DNA of 64,000 nt from Nitrospirota bacterium (lineage in GTDB: Bacteria; Nitrospirota_A; Leptospirillia; Leptospirillales; Leptospirillaceae). The notes under the pieces were generated by a model. The model was not told the origin of the DNA. It did not search any database and worked only from the letters and a program-made list of their open reading frames with translations. The stretch is taken from positions 1 through 64,000 of the forward strand of contig JAKCDE010000003.1 in the NCBI GenBank assembly GCA_021838585.1, given 5' to 3'. The position numbers and the translations under genes are program-made. The stretch's first letter is position 1; every line of letters begins with the position of its first letter. Below are positions 8,326 through 15,763 of the stretch, in pieces.

Positions 8326-10416
8326 TCAATAGCGTGCATCCGACGGTTTTTTCCCGTGGGGCCAGTCCTTGATCTTGTCAGGAAAATCCGGGCGGGGCTG
8401 ATGGGTAAAATACGCGGAAACATCCACGGCTTCCTGGTCTGTCAGCCCTCCCTGACCCAGAGGCGTGTCCATCCCGTGGGAGATGGGCATATTGTTCTTG
8501 ACGAAGGCAGCGGCGGTATAGGTTTTGGCGATTCCCGCCCCGATATTGAAGGAGTGCGGCCCCCACAAGGGAGGAAACACAAAGGATCCGTGGGCATCCC
8601 GAAGGCCTTCTCCGTGCATCCCGTGACACGAGGCGCAGTCCTGCCGGTAGATCCTCTTTCCTTTTCGGAAATCCGGCACAAGCCTCTTGCTGATCCGCCC
8701 GACCCCCCGCCCGGCAATGGCATCGTGGCGGTGAAACCCTCCGTTCATCCAGTTCATGTACGCCACCATGGCGGACATCGCCTTTGACTGCTTGTCGAGG
8801 GCGGTTCCATTCATGGATCGCAGAAAGCAGCCATTGATCCTGTCGGCCAGATCGATCACCTTCCCCGCCCGGGAAGAATAGGAGGGAAACTGGGAGGAGA
8901 GGCCGACAAAGGGAGAGGCATAGGCCACGGTTCCGGCATCGAGGTGGCAGCTCGAACAGGTGAGCGCATCCCCCACATTCTTCGGAAGAAGCGTGTTCGT
9001 CTCGATCATCAGACGCATTCCATAAAGGATCTCCTCCCGATGAGGGTCGTTGAGGATCCCCGAAAGGCGGGGACCGGACCAGGATCCCGGGGAGGAGGGA
9101 CGGGGGGTGATTTCGGAACGGATCCTCCCGATCTCATCCGGGGAGACGGCCGGAGCCTGATTGCCCCACGCGGTCCGGACGAAGGTGACGATCTGGGCCA
9201 GCTCTTCATTCGACAGCCCTCCGTAGTTCGGCATGGCGAAGGCTTTCGGATACTCCGCGGTCACCGCGGAGCGGGATCCGGAGAGGATCACGTGGACGAC
9301 CGAGAGAGGATTGCCCGAAAGGAGCGACGGATTTCCCGCAAGAGGGGGAAACACCTTGGCCACTCCCTTCCCGTCGAGCATGTGACACGAGGCGCAGAAC
9401 TGCACATAGCCAAGGCCTCCCGGGGTCGTGAAGAGGGCGTCGGAAGCCATTCTCCGAGGAGGATTTGTCCGTTCCGGGGAAGAGCCGGACGGGGATCCCG
9501 CCGGGTTGACGATGAGCGATTTCAGATAAACATCCATGGCATGAAGGTCGCTGTCCGAATATTTCTGGGTGCTGAAATGATCGACCTCCGCCATGATCCC
9601 GAAGGCGGCCGCCTGGCCATTTCGCCCGGTTTTGAGGAAGGCTTCGACCCCTTTGAGGGCCTTGGGGTTTCTGAGGCTGGGGGCATACCATGAATCGATG
9701 GTGGCCCCGCTCAGATAGAAGCGTCCGTTCGGACCTCTTTCGTCCATGGCCTTCTCCTGAAGTCCGAATCCCCGAGGCGTGTGACACGAGCCGCAATGGC
9801 CCAGCCCCTGGATGATATAGGCTCCGCGGTTCCACTCCGCGGATCGGGATGGATCCGGGCGATACGGCCGGTCATCGAGAAAGAGCCATTTCCAGAGGGA
9901 CAACCCCTGCCGGATGCTGAAGGGCCAATGGATCCGGTTTTCCCTGTTCTTCTGGTAGACCGGCCGGACCCCATGCATCAGGTAGGCATACAGCGCATAC
10001 AGGTCCTGGTCGGAGATTTTCGCATAGGAGGGATACGGCATGGCCGGGAAGAGATTGTTCCCGTTTCGGTCGACTCCGTCCCGCATGGCCCGGACGAACT
10101 GGGCCAAGGTGTAGCGCCCGATCCCGGTGTCGCGATCGGGAGTGATATTGGTCGAATAAAGAATGCCGAAAGGGGTGTTCATGGGAACGCCCCCAGCCAG
10201 AGGCATTCCGCCGCGGGCCGTGTGGCAGGCAAAACAGTCGCCCATATGGGCCAGATACTCTCCTTGCCGGATCGTGTCCGCATTGGGGAGGACGGAGGTG
10301 GGGGCAGCCGAAACCGGGGATGGCGGGAGGACGAATCCGAAACCGGCCCCCATCACAAGAAGGAGAAATACGAGGGACAGCCATCGGTCTTTTGAAAACA
10401 GAGCGGTCGGATGCAT
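8326..10416 (-). CDS. Pentaheme c-type cytochrome: AdhB-like triheme module fused to a TsdA-like thiosulfate dehydrogenase module
   Basis: 696 residues with an N-terminal signal segment (LSLVFLLLVMGAGFGFVL) and five CXXCH motifs. Hemes at Cys61/64-His65, 208/211-212 and 341/344-345 sit in a region like the triheme cytochrome subunit of membrane alcohol/gluconate dehydrogenases (ITPDRDTGIGRYT, FPAMPYPSY, GHCGSCHTPRG). Hemes at 487/490-491 and 594/597-598 sit in a TsdA-like region. It includes Cys530 in RINGCFLRSMNG, 39 residues after heme histidine 491, the likely axial Cys ligand typical of TsdA, plus FPPLWGPHSFNIGAG. The expected product is a periplasmic thiosulfate or tetrathionate redox enzyme with a built-in electron wire. 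The ATG at 10416 was chosen because it starts the signal peptide and follows GGAAGGGG. A strong terminator lies upstream (10683-10718). Confidence 0.85.
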   Translation of the reverse strand: MHPTALFSKDRWLSLVFLLLVMGAGFGFVLPPSPVSAAPTSVLPNADTIRQGEYLAHMGDCFACHTARGGMPLAGGVPMNTPFGILYSTNITPDRDTGIGRYTLAQFVRAMRDGVDRNGNNLFPAMPYPSYAKISDQDLYALYAYLMHGVRPVYQKNRENRIHWPFSIRQGLSLWKWLFLDDRPYRPDPSRSAEWNRGAYIIQGLGHCGSCHTPRGFGLQEKAMDERGPNGRFYLSGATIDSWYAPSLRNPKALKGVEAFLKTGRNGQAAAFGIMAEVDHFSTQKYSDSDLHAMDVYLKSLIVNPAGSPSGSSPERTNPPRRMASDALFTTPGGLGYVQFCASCHMLDGKGVAKVFPPLAGNPSLLSGNPLSVVHVILSGSRSAVTAEYPKAFAMPNYGGLSNEELAQIVTFVRTAWGNQAPAVSPDEIGRIRSEITPRPSSPGSWSGPRLSGILNDPHREEILYGMRLMIETNTLLPKNVGDALTCSSCHLDAGTVAYASPFVGLSSQFPSYSSRAGKVIDLADRINGCFLRSMNGTALDKQSKAMSAMVAYMNWMNGGFHRHDAIAGRGVGRISKRLVPDFRKGKRIYRQDCASCHGMHGEGLRDAHGSFVFPPLWGPHSFNIGAGIAKTYTAAAFVKNNMPISHGMDTPLGQGGLTDQEAVDVSAYFTHQPRPDFPDKIKDWPHGKKPSDARY

Positions 10417-10682
10417 CACGTTTTTCCCCTTCCGGAAGATGGGCCGGAGCGGAGTCAACGCCTCCAGCCGGTTTTCCCGATCGACCAGAGAATCCGGAGC
10501 CCAGGACCACGGATCCCCCGATTCTTTTCAAAAAAAATCCCAACCTGATCGCTGGCCTTCCCCTGGAGCGGATTTCGAGCCTCTTCAAGCGGAGAAAAAG
10601 CCGACGATGCGACAACGAAGACGGCGAAAATGCGAGCCGTGCGCGGGTATGAAAAAAGGGCGACGCGGAGACGAGAAAACGA

Positions 10683-10718
10683 TGGGCCAGCACGGCTCAG
10701 TCACGCCGCGCTGGCCCA
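10683..10718 (-). terminator. Strong hairpin terminator after the ModA-like gene
   Basis: A 14-bp stem (10683-10696 with 10705-10718, one wobble pair on the minus strand) and 8-base loop lie 13 bases past the stop codon. They are followed on the minus strand by ATCGTTTTC. The pentaheme gene downstream would then need its own promoter or read-through. Confidence 0.65.
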
Positions 10719-10730
10719 ATAACCCTGCGT

Positions 10731-11720
10731 CTATTTCAGGTCTTTGCGGGTAACGGGCTTGAATCCATAGCGCTCGAACACATGGAGTGCCTCGGGCGAG
10801 GCGAGAAAGGAGAGCCATCGTTTCGCCCACAGGACATGGTGGCTTCCCCGGATGAGTCCGGCCGCGTAGACGGCCCGGACATTCTGATTGTCGGGAATCG
10901 GCACGTTTTCGATGGAATGGCCCTCCTGCTCCTGAAAGATGGCCTCCGATCTCCAGGTGACACCGGCATCCGCCTTCTTCCGCATCAAGGTCATCGGACT
11001 TTGCCGGTGGTGGATGCGGGTCAGAACGGTCTCCCCGTTCTTGACCTTGTCCCCATAGACGGACCGGACGAGACTTTCTCCCCCCGCCTTTCTCAGCGAC
11101 CCCTTGATCTGACGGGCGACCCCTTCCCAGGCCGGATTGGGCATCACCAGCCGGACTCCGGGCTTTCCAAGATCGACCAGACCTTTGATGCCGGCCGGAT
11201 TTCCCTTCGGAACCATGATGGTCAGATCATTGGTGGCATAGACCACGGGTTTGCCGACAAGGAGCTTGCGACCCACCAGGCTCCGGACCTTTCGGAGCCC
11301 CGCGGCATAGACGTCGCCGGGGATGGTCATGGTGGCGTTTCCGATTGTCAGACGTCCCTTTTTCGCGATCTGTTTTGCCAGGAGGCCGGGGGGGAGCGTT
11401 TCATAAAAGATCTTCCCCCGAATCCCGGGATACTTTTTTTCGAAGGCTTTGACGAGCGGAGCCATCGCAAAGAAATAGTTTCCTCCGACATACAGCACAA
11501 GGCGGGGTTGGGAGAGGTTCCCGTGGAGGTCCGGAAGGTTGTCAACATCCGGCACCGTGACATCGATGCCCCTGTGTGTCGAAGGGTTGTTCCGGCCATG
11601 GCTCCAGGGAGGGTAGACCTCCGGAGCGGCCGCAAGGGACTCGGGCGGAGAAAGAGGCCCTTCTGGAAGGAAGAGCGTGACACTTGCGAGGAGCACGGTG
11701 ATGAATCCAGCCTTTTTCAT
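10731..11720 (-). CDS. ModA/WtpA-like periplasmic substrate-binding protein, without transporter genes
   Basis: 329 residues with a signal peptide (MKKAGFITVLLASVTLFL). The body has the type II binding-protein pattern of molybdate/tungstate binders: LVLYVGGNYFFAMAPLVKAFEKKYP, a YATNDLTIMVPKGNPAGIKGLVDL segment, VRLVMPNPAWEGVARQIK and ADAGVTWRSEAIFQEQEG, ending with a LSFLASPEALHVFERYGF tail as in ModA. No permease or ATPase is adjacent. It sits between the DsrE-like and pentaheme genes in the cytochrome cluster, so it may bind a sulfur oxyanion, deliver a cofactor metal or act as a sensor; the ligand cannot be read. The ATG at 11720 follows GGGAGAAAAC. Confidence 0.75.
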   Translation of the reverse strand: MKKAGFITVLLASVTLFLPEGPLSPPESLAAAPEVYPPWSHGRNNPSTHRGIDVTVPDVDNLPDLHGNLSQPRLVLYVGGNYFFAMAPLVKAFEKKYPGIRGKIFYETLPPGLLAKQIAKKGRLTIGNATMTIPGDVYAAGLRKVRSLVGRKLLVGKPVVYATNDLTIMVPKGNPAGIKGLVDLGKPGVRLVMPNPAWEGVARQIKGSLRKAGGESLVRSVYGDKVKNGETVLTRIHHRQSPMTLMRKKADAGVTWRSEAIFQEQEGHSIENVPIPDNQNVRAVYAAGLIRGSHHVLWAKRWLSFLASPEALHVFERYGFKPVTRKDLK

Positions 11721-11799
11721 GTTTTCTCCCTGTTTTCTCTATAAACCGGCTTCGCCTGAGTTTCATTCATGGAATTCCCCTGGGATGGGGGGATCGACC

Positions 11800-12603
11800 T
11801 CAGGAACGGGCGTACGAGTAACCGACCTCGGCCAGAAGGGGAAGCGTTCCCACGATCCCCGGTGTCAGCACCACGCCAGGAATCAGATGATTGGTCAATT
11901 CGGCCGCAATCTCTCCGTGGGTCTTGTGGTCGGGGTTGATCCCTCCCTTTTTCAACGCCCCCGAAAGCTCCCAGATCATGTTGTGGCAAGCCAGAAAGAC
12001 AACGCCCCGCGCCTGGAGGACCGGGATGTTGTTGTCTTCGGGAGAGAGAACCCCGTGGGGGTCATTCAGGGATGACAGGGGTTTTGACGAAGCGGGGGAG
12101 AGACGGATGAGGGGGTTGGTTTTGGATTTGACCCCTGCCTTTACGGAAAGACGGTATTTCTCCCACATCTCATCGTCAAACAGTGCCAGATGGGCGGTTC
12201 CATGGGTGGCGGAGAGAACCAGGGCCTCTTTTTTGCCAAAGCTGTAGACCTGGGCATTCAGGGAATTTCGCATGAGGTTGAGCCAGGGAGATCCGAAGAC
12301 GGTATTGTCCCAGACCTGCTTCGGATTTCCCCGGTAATGGAGAAGCAGGGCAAGGGCCTCATGATCCCATTCGTCCCGGTGGAGGCTGATCATTGTCAGC
12401 GAGCGATAGTCCCGGCGGCTTTTTGTCCTGGCCAGCGCCGACAGGAGCGCGTGGAGACGGTGATCCCCGCGGGGTTCCAGATCGAGGTGCTCCGACGCCG
12501 ATGCCAAGGGAATTCTTCCGTTACCAAGGCCAAGCGCCAGTCCGGCCGTTCCCATCATGGCCACCATTCCCAGCATTTCCCTGCGTGACATCGATTGACT
12601 CAT
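11800..12603 (-). CDS. Tat-exported DsrE-fold protein with a single cysteine
   Basis: 267 residues. The N-terminus has a twin-arginine signal (SRREML, Arg7-Arg8) followed by an alanine/glycine-rich hydrophobic segment. The mature part resembles the COG1416 branch of the DsrE/F family: TMISLHRDEWDHEALALLLHYRG near the start and VVFLACHNMIWEL near the end. Cys206 in that last motif is the only cysteine of the protein and corresponds to the conserved DsrE-type sulfur-carrying position. A periplasmic persulfide or thiosulfate relay is therefore plausible, but it is inference. The ATG at 12603 follows GGAGGGAACCG. It lies 79 bases before the ModA-like gene in the same direction, so the two are probably cotranscribed. 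Confidence 0.7.
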   Translation of the reverse strand: MSQSMSRREMLGMVAMMGTAGLALGLGNGRIPLASASEHLDLEPRGDHRLHALLSALARTKSRRDYRSLTMISLHRDEWDHEALALLLHYRGNPKQVWDNTVFGSPWLNLMRNSLNAQVYSFGKKEALVLSATHGTAHLALFDDEMWEKYRLSVKAGVKSKTNPLIRLSPASSKPLSSLNDPHGVLSPEDNNIPVLQARGVVFLACHNMIWELSGALKKGGINPDHKTHGEIAAELTNHLIPGVVLTPGIVGTLPLLAEVGYSYARS

Positions 12604-12936
12604 CGGTTCCCTCCTTCTTAGGGTGATTGAATAAATGGCTTGCTCATTGAGGGCTTAAAAAATCAACACAGATTTCGCGACCCTGTTGAACACTCTTTTT
12701 CGGTCACATCATTAAGGATGGATCGCGCCTCAGCCCTCCAGGAGGCCCTTTTGGATCCAGAAAGGATCCAACCTGTAAAGTGAGTCCATTGCCGCCCGTC
12801 CGTATGGCAATCTCCCCCGGGCCGTCTGAAATTCTACCTCTCGAACATTGGCCCCCCTGCCCGATTCTCTCCCGAAGGGGGAGGACTCATCCGCCCCGGA
12901 CGTCAGGAGAGCCGAAGGAGCGCTCCCCGACCTCGA
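12604..12936 (-). other. 333-bp intergenic gap between tsdA and the DsrE-like gene
   Basis: No gene is supported here. An 8-bp inverted repeat is annotated at 12751-12771. I found no convincing -35/-10 pair for the minus-strand DsrE-like gene, so it may be read through from tsdBA or controlled by another sigma factor. Confidence 0.5.
12751..12771. repeat. Perfect inverted repeat, possible operator
   Basis: TTGGATCC (12751-12758) and GGATCCAA (12764-12771) are separated by AGAAA. They lie about 150 bases upstream of the DsrE-like start codon on the minus strand. This could be a regulator site or a short hairpin. Confidence 0.4.
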
Positions 12937-13734
12937 TCAGCGGATTTTTCGTGGATCGGCCGGACGAGGCTGGCTGTCCACGTAGGCGGCGACGTCCCAG
13001 GACTCCTGGTTGGTGAGCGTATCTCCCTTGGAAAGCGGCATGTTCATCTTCACGAATCCGGCCAGCTTGGAGACCTTCGCCAACCCCGCACCCATGTTGT
13101 AGGAGCGGGGACCCCAGACCGGGGGAAAGGCCACGTCGTGGCCGGAGGTCGTTCCCAGACCGTCGGCCCCGTGGCAGAGGGCGCAGCGGGCGGCATAGAC
13201 CTTTTTTCCGCGGAAAGGGTCGGGCTGCCTTTTGGGACGGGGCATCCTGTACATGCCCTGGCCGGCAAGCTTGACCCCGACTGGAGCTCCCCGCGACATC
13301 CAGAAGGCATACGCCACCAGGGACCGGATTATCTCGCTATGCAGGGGAGGGGGGGTTCCGTTCATGGAAAAGCGGAAGCATCCCTGGATCCGTTCCCCCA
13401 GGCGGCTGACCTTGTTGTTTTTCGTCCGGAACCTCGGGTAGCTCACGTAGGCCCCCCAGAGCGGGGCGGCGTAGGGTTTGCGGCCCCGGTCGAGATGGCA
13501 GCTTTCGCAGGTCAGGTCGTTCCCGACATAGGGACGGGCGTAGACTCCTGTCTGGGTGAAGATGTGCTCTCCTTTCCGGACCAGGTCTCCGAACGGACCG
13601 GAAGGGATCTCGCTGTCGGAGGGCGGCTGAAAGGTCGCGGGCTCCTGCCCCCGTGCAATGGGAGGGAATGACTGGCTTCCCGAAAAAAGAAGGGTGGCTG
13701 AAGCCACGACGAGAAGGGAGGATCTGATCTTCAT
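12937..13734 (-). CDS. tsdA: Thiosulfate dehydrogenase TsdA, diheme cytochrome c
   Basis: 265 residues with a signal peptide. TsdA oxidises two thiosulfate to tetrathionate (or the reverse) in the periplasm. Heme 1 is Cys76/79-His80 (LTCESCHLDRG). The likely axial Cys is Cys119 in RIQGCFRFSMNG, 39 residues after His80. Heme 2 is Cys184/187-His188, followed by FPPVWGPRSYNMGAG and the NMPL motif, all TsdA signatures. The start is taken at ATG 13734, since AGGAG lies five bases upstream; an ATG at 13749 is possible. It follows tsdB by 20 bases. The direction of catalysis in vivo cannot be told from sequence, and the function as a thiosulfate enzyme is by family. Confidence 0.87.
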   Translation of the reverse strand: MKIRSSLLVVASATLLFSGSQSFPPIARGQEPATFQPPSDSEIPSGPFGDLVRKGEHIFTQTGVYARPYVGNDLTCESCHLDRGRKPYAAPLWGAYVSYPRFRTKNNKVSRLGERIQGCFRFSMNGTPPPLHSEIIRSLVAYAFWMSRGAPVGVKLAGQGMYRMPRPKRQPDPFRGKKVYAARCALCHGADGLGTTSGHDVAFPPVWGPRSYNMGAGLAKVSKLAGFVKMNMPLSKGDTLTNQESWDVAAYVDSQPRPADPRKIR

Positions 13735-13754
13735 GAGGACTCCTGACATGATGG

Positions 13755-14435
13755 CTATTTTCCGCGGCCGGCGGTCGCGGGGGGATTAAGGCTCGCAAAG
13801 TATTCGGCAACCGCCTTGCGCTCACGCTGTGTCAGATGGCGGGCGATTCCCCGCATCAGCCCCTGGGGGTCGTCCTTGCGCTTGAGAAAGGCAAAGGAGA
13901 TGAGCTGTCTCAGGAGATATCCCTTGTTCTGCCCCTCGATGTAGGGAAAATGGGGGGGGATCCCCCGTCCGTTCGGTCCGTGGCAGAGGACGCAGGCCGG
14001 AACATTCTTTTTCCAGAGGCCTTTCTGGGCGATGTGTTTTCCGAGGGCGACGAGGGCGGGGTCGGGGGGCGAAACGTCGGGGAGCTTCGGGGTCCTGACG
14101 CTCGCATAATAGAGGGCAACGGCCCGGATGTCGTTTTTCGAGAGGTTGTAGACAACCCCTGCCATGACGGGGGCGTAGCGTGTTCCTTTCTGGACGCCAA
14201 GAATCTCATGCTCGATGTAAAAGGCCGTCTGTCCCGCGATCCGGGGGCTTCCGATGGAAGGCATGCCCCCGCCGTTCAGCCGATGGCACTCCATGCAGGC
14301 GATGCTCCCGGGCGAGCCGTTTCCCTCCTCGGCAATCTTCTTCCCCCAGTTCATAAGATCTCCGGCATGGGCCGTCGAGGACAGAAAGACGACAGACAGA
14401 CACCCTGACAACACGGATCTTCGAAAGAATGACAT
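13755..14435 (-). CDS. tsdB: TsdB-like diheme cytochrome c (c4 type), electron acceptor of TsdA
   Basis: 226 residues with a signal peptide ending near TAHAG. Heme motifs are Cys47/50-His51 (CMECHRLNGGG) and Cys148/151-His152 (CVLCHGPNGRG). Each is followed by a PxIxGQ segment (SPRIAGQTAFYIEHE, FPYIEGQNKGYLLRQL) typical of cytochrome c4 and TsdB. Known TsdB proteins take electrons from TsdA and hand them to terminal oxidases. It is the first gene of the tsdBA pair, with GGGAGGAG four bases before the ATG and a strong promoter at 14463-14491. A generic c4 role is the alternative, but the gene order favours TsdB. Confidence 0.82.
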   Translation of the reverse strand: MSFFRRSVLSGCLSVVFLSSTAHAGDLMNWGKKIAEEGNGSPGSIACMECHRLNGGGMPSIGSPRIAGQTAFYIEHEILGVQKGTRYAPVMAGVVYNLSKNDIRAVALYYASVRTPKLPDVSPPDPALVALGKHIAQKGLWKKNVPACVLCHGPNGRGIPPHFPYIEGQNKGYLLRQLISFAFLKRKDDPQGLMRGIARHLTQRERKAVAEYFASLNPPATAGRGK

Positions 14436-14462
14436 CGCGCTCCTCCCTCTTTTTACGAGATC

Positions 14463-14491
14463 ATTTTATCCTCTCGGTAAAATAGATCCAA
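14463..14491 (-). promoter_or_regulatory. Sigma-70 promoter of tsdBA
   Basis: On the minus strand TTGGAT (14491-14486), 17 bases, then TAAAAT (14468-14463, five of six). The start codon is at 14435, giving a very short leader. Confidence 0.6.
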
Positions 14492-14744
14492 TCAGGAAAT
14501 CTTTCCTTGGCCATAAGGGGCCCTCGAGGGAGCGACCGGAATGTCCCCGAGGATTTCAACGAAACTCTCCAATGTCAACGATTCCCGGCCCATCCTCTCC
14601 CCTGGTGTTCACGGAACTTCGGACGGAGAGATCCGCCTGCATCGGGAGGGCCCTCCCCTTGCCGCCATGATTCGACGTCGTTTTTCCGACCGATCCGGAA
14701 ATCCCGAATCTTCCTTCGCCTGGGGAACCCCCACGCCCCTGAGA
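14492..14744. other. Non-coding spacer between divergent tsdBA and hpn promoters
   Basis: About 250 bases between the two divergent promoters. Short frames cross it but none has a ribosome site or recognisable product. I see no repeat or RNA gene. Confidence 0.45.
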
Positions 14745-14773
14745 TTGCCCTCTCTTTCCCAAAACGGTATATT
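14745..14773 (+). promoter_or_regulatory. Sigma-70 promoter of hpnDEC
   Basis: TTGCCC (14745-14750), 17 bases, then TATATT (14768-14773). It lies about 75 bases before the hpnD start. Confidence 0.5.
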
Positions 14774-14848
14774 TGTCGGAAGGACAATCCCTTGTGACCC
14801 CTTTTTGGTCCCGGCACATAACACCCAACTCTCCGGAGTCCTTCCTAC

Positions 14849-15763
14849 GTGACCCTTCCTCCTTCCCTGCCCTTCGACACGACCGGCCTTGAACGGGCCC
14901 GGGCCGGTGTTCGGGGAAGCTCCTTCTACCGCTCCTTTTCTCTTCTCGACCCGGAAGGACAGCGCGACCTTTTCGATTTCTACGTCTTCTGCCGTCTCGT
15001 CGACGACCTGGCCGACGAACTCCGCAGCGACATCGATGTCACGGAGCACCTCGCCGCCTGGGCCTCCGCCTTCGACAGCGATTTTGCCCCCCCGGCCGGA
15101 TGGGAGAACGAGCCTTTTTTTCAGAGGATCGTCGAGATCTCCCGGCGCCGCGGAATACCGGCCTCTCTCTATGGCGAGATCGTCCGGGGCATGCAGGACG
15201 ATCTTTCGCTTGTCCGGATCCCCGACATTCCCTCCCTCGAACGCTACTGCTACCGGGCGGCCGGCGCCGTCGGGCGGATCTGCATCCCCATCTTCGGAGG
15301 AGACCTCTCCCGCCTCTCACCCTATGCCGACAGGTTGGGAGAAGCCTTCCAGCTGACGAATATTCTCCGGGACCTCCGTCCGGACGCGGAACGCAACCGC
15401 ATCTATCTGCCGGCCGACCGGATGCGTCATCACGGCGTGACGGAGGAAGACGTCCTTTCAGGTCGGATCCATCCCGGAATGACCGCCCTTCTGGAGGAGA
15501 TCTGGAGCCGCTCCGAGGAAGACTACCGTCAGGCCGCCGCCCTTCTGTCCGGTCCGGAGGACCGGCAGACCATGATCGCCGCACGCGCCATGGAATCGGT
15601 CTACCATGCCATCCACCAGAAGATCCGCCGGTCGGGGTTCGACGTCTACAGAAGGCGAATCGGCCTCGGTCCGGTGGAAAAGGCCCGAACCCTTTTTTCC
15701 TTCTGGCGGGAAACCCGGAAGGACCGTCGCCAGATGGCCCGGATGTCAGGGACGGGGTCATGA
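14849..15763 (+). CDS. hpnD: Presqualene diphosphate synthase HpnD
   Basis: 304 residues of the squalene/phytoene synthase family. HpnD joins two farnesyl diphosphates to presqualene diphosphate. RGSSFYRSFSLLDPEGQRD with FCRLVDDLADE (first Asp-rich motif) and LTNILRDLRPDAERNRIYLP (second Asp-rich motif) match HpnD rather than HpnC. The GTG start at 14849 has CGGAG 10 bases upstream. It is the first of three genes joined by ATGA overlaps (hpnD-hpnE-hpnC), which together make squalene for hopanoids by the three-step bacterial route. No squalene-hopene cyclase is in this window. Confidence 0.87.
   Translation: MTLPPSLPFDTTGLERARAGVRGSSFYRSFSLLDPEGQRDLFDFYVFCRLVDDLADELRSDIDVTEHLAAWASAFDSDFAPPAGWENEPFFQRIVEISRRRGIPASLYGEIVRGMQDDLSLVRIPDIPSLERYCYRAAGAVGRICIPIFGGDLSRLSPYADRLGEAFQLTNILRDLRPDAERNRIYLPADRMRHHGVTEEDVLSGRIHPGMTALLEEIWSRSEEDYRQAAALLSGPEDRQTMIAARAMESVYHAIHQKIRRSGFDVYRRRIGLGPVEKARTLFSFWRETRKDRRQMARMSGTGS

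Noticed and set aside
12660..12720. Promoter for the DsrE-like gene in the AT-richer stretch
   Set aside because: TTGATT and TTCAAC occur, but none has a plausible -10 at 16-18 bases.
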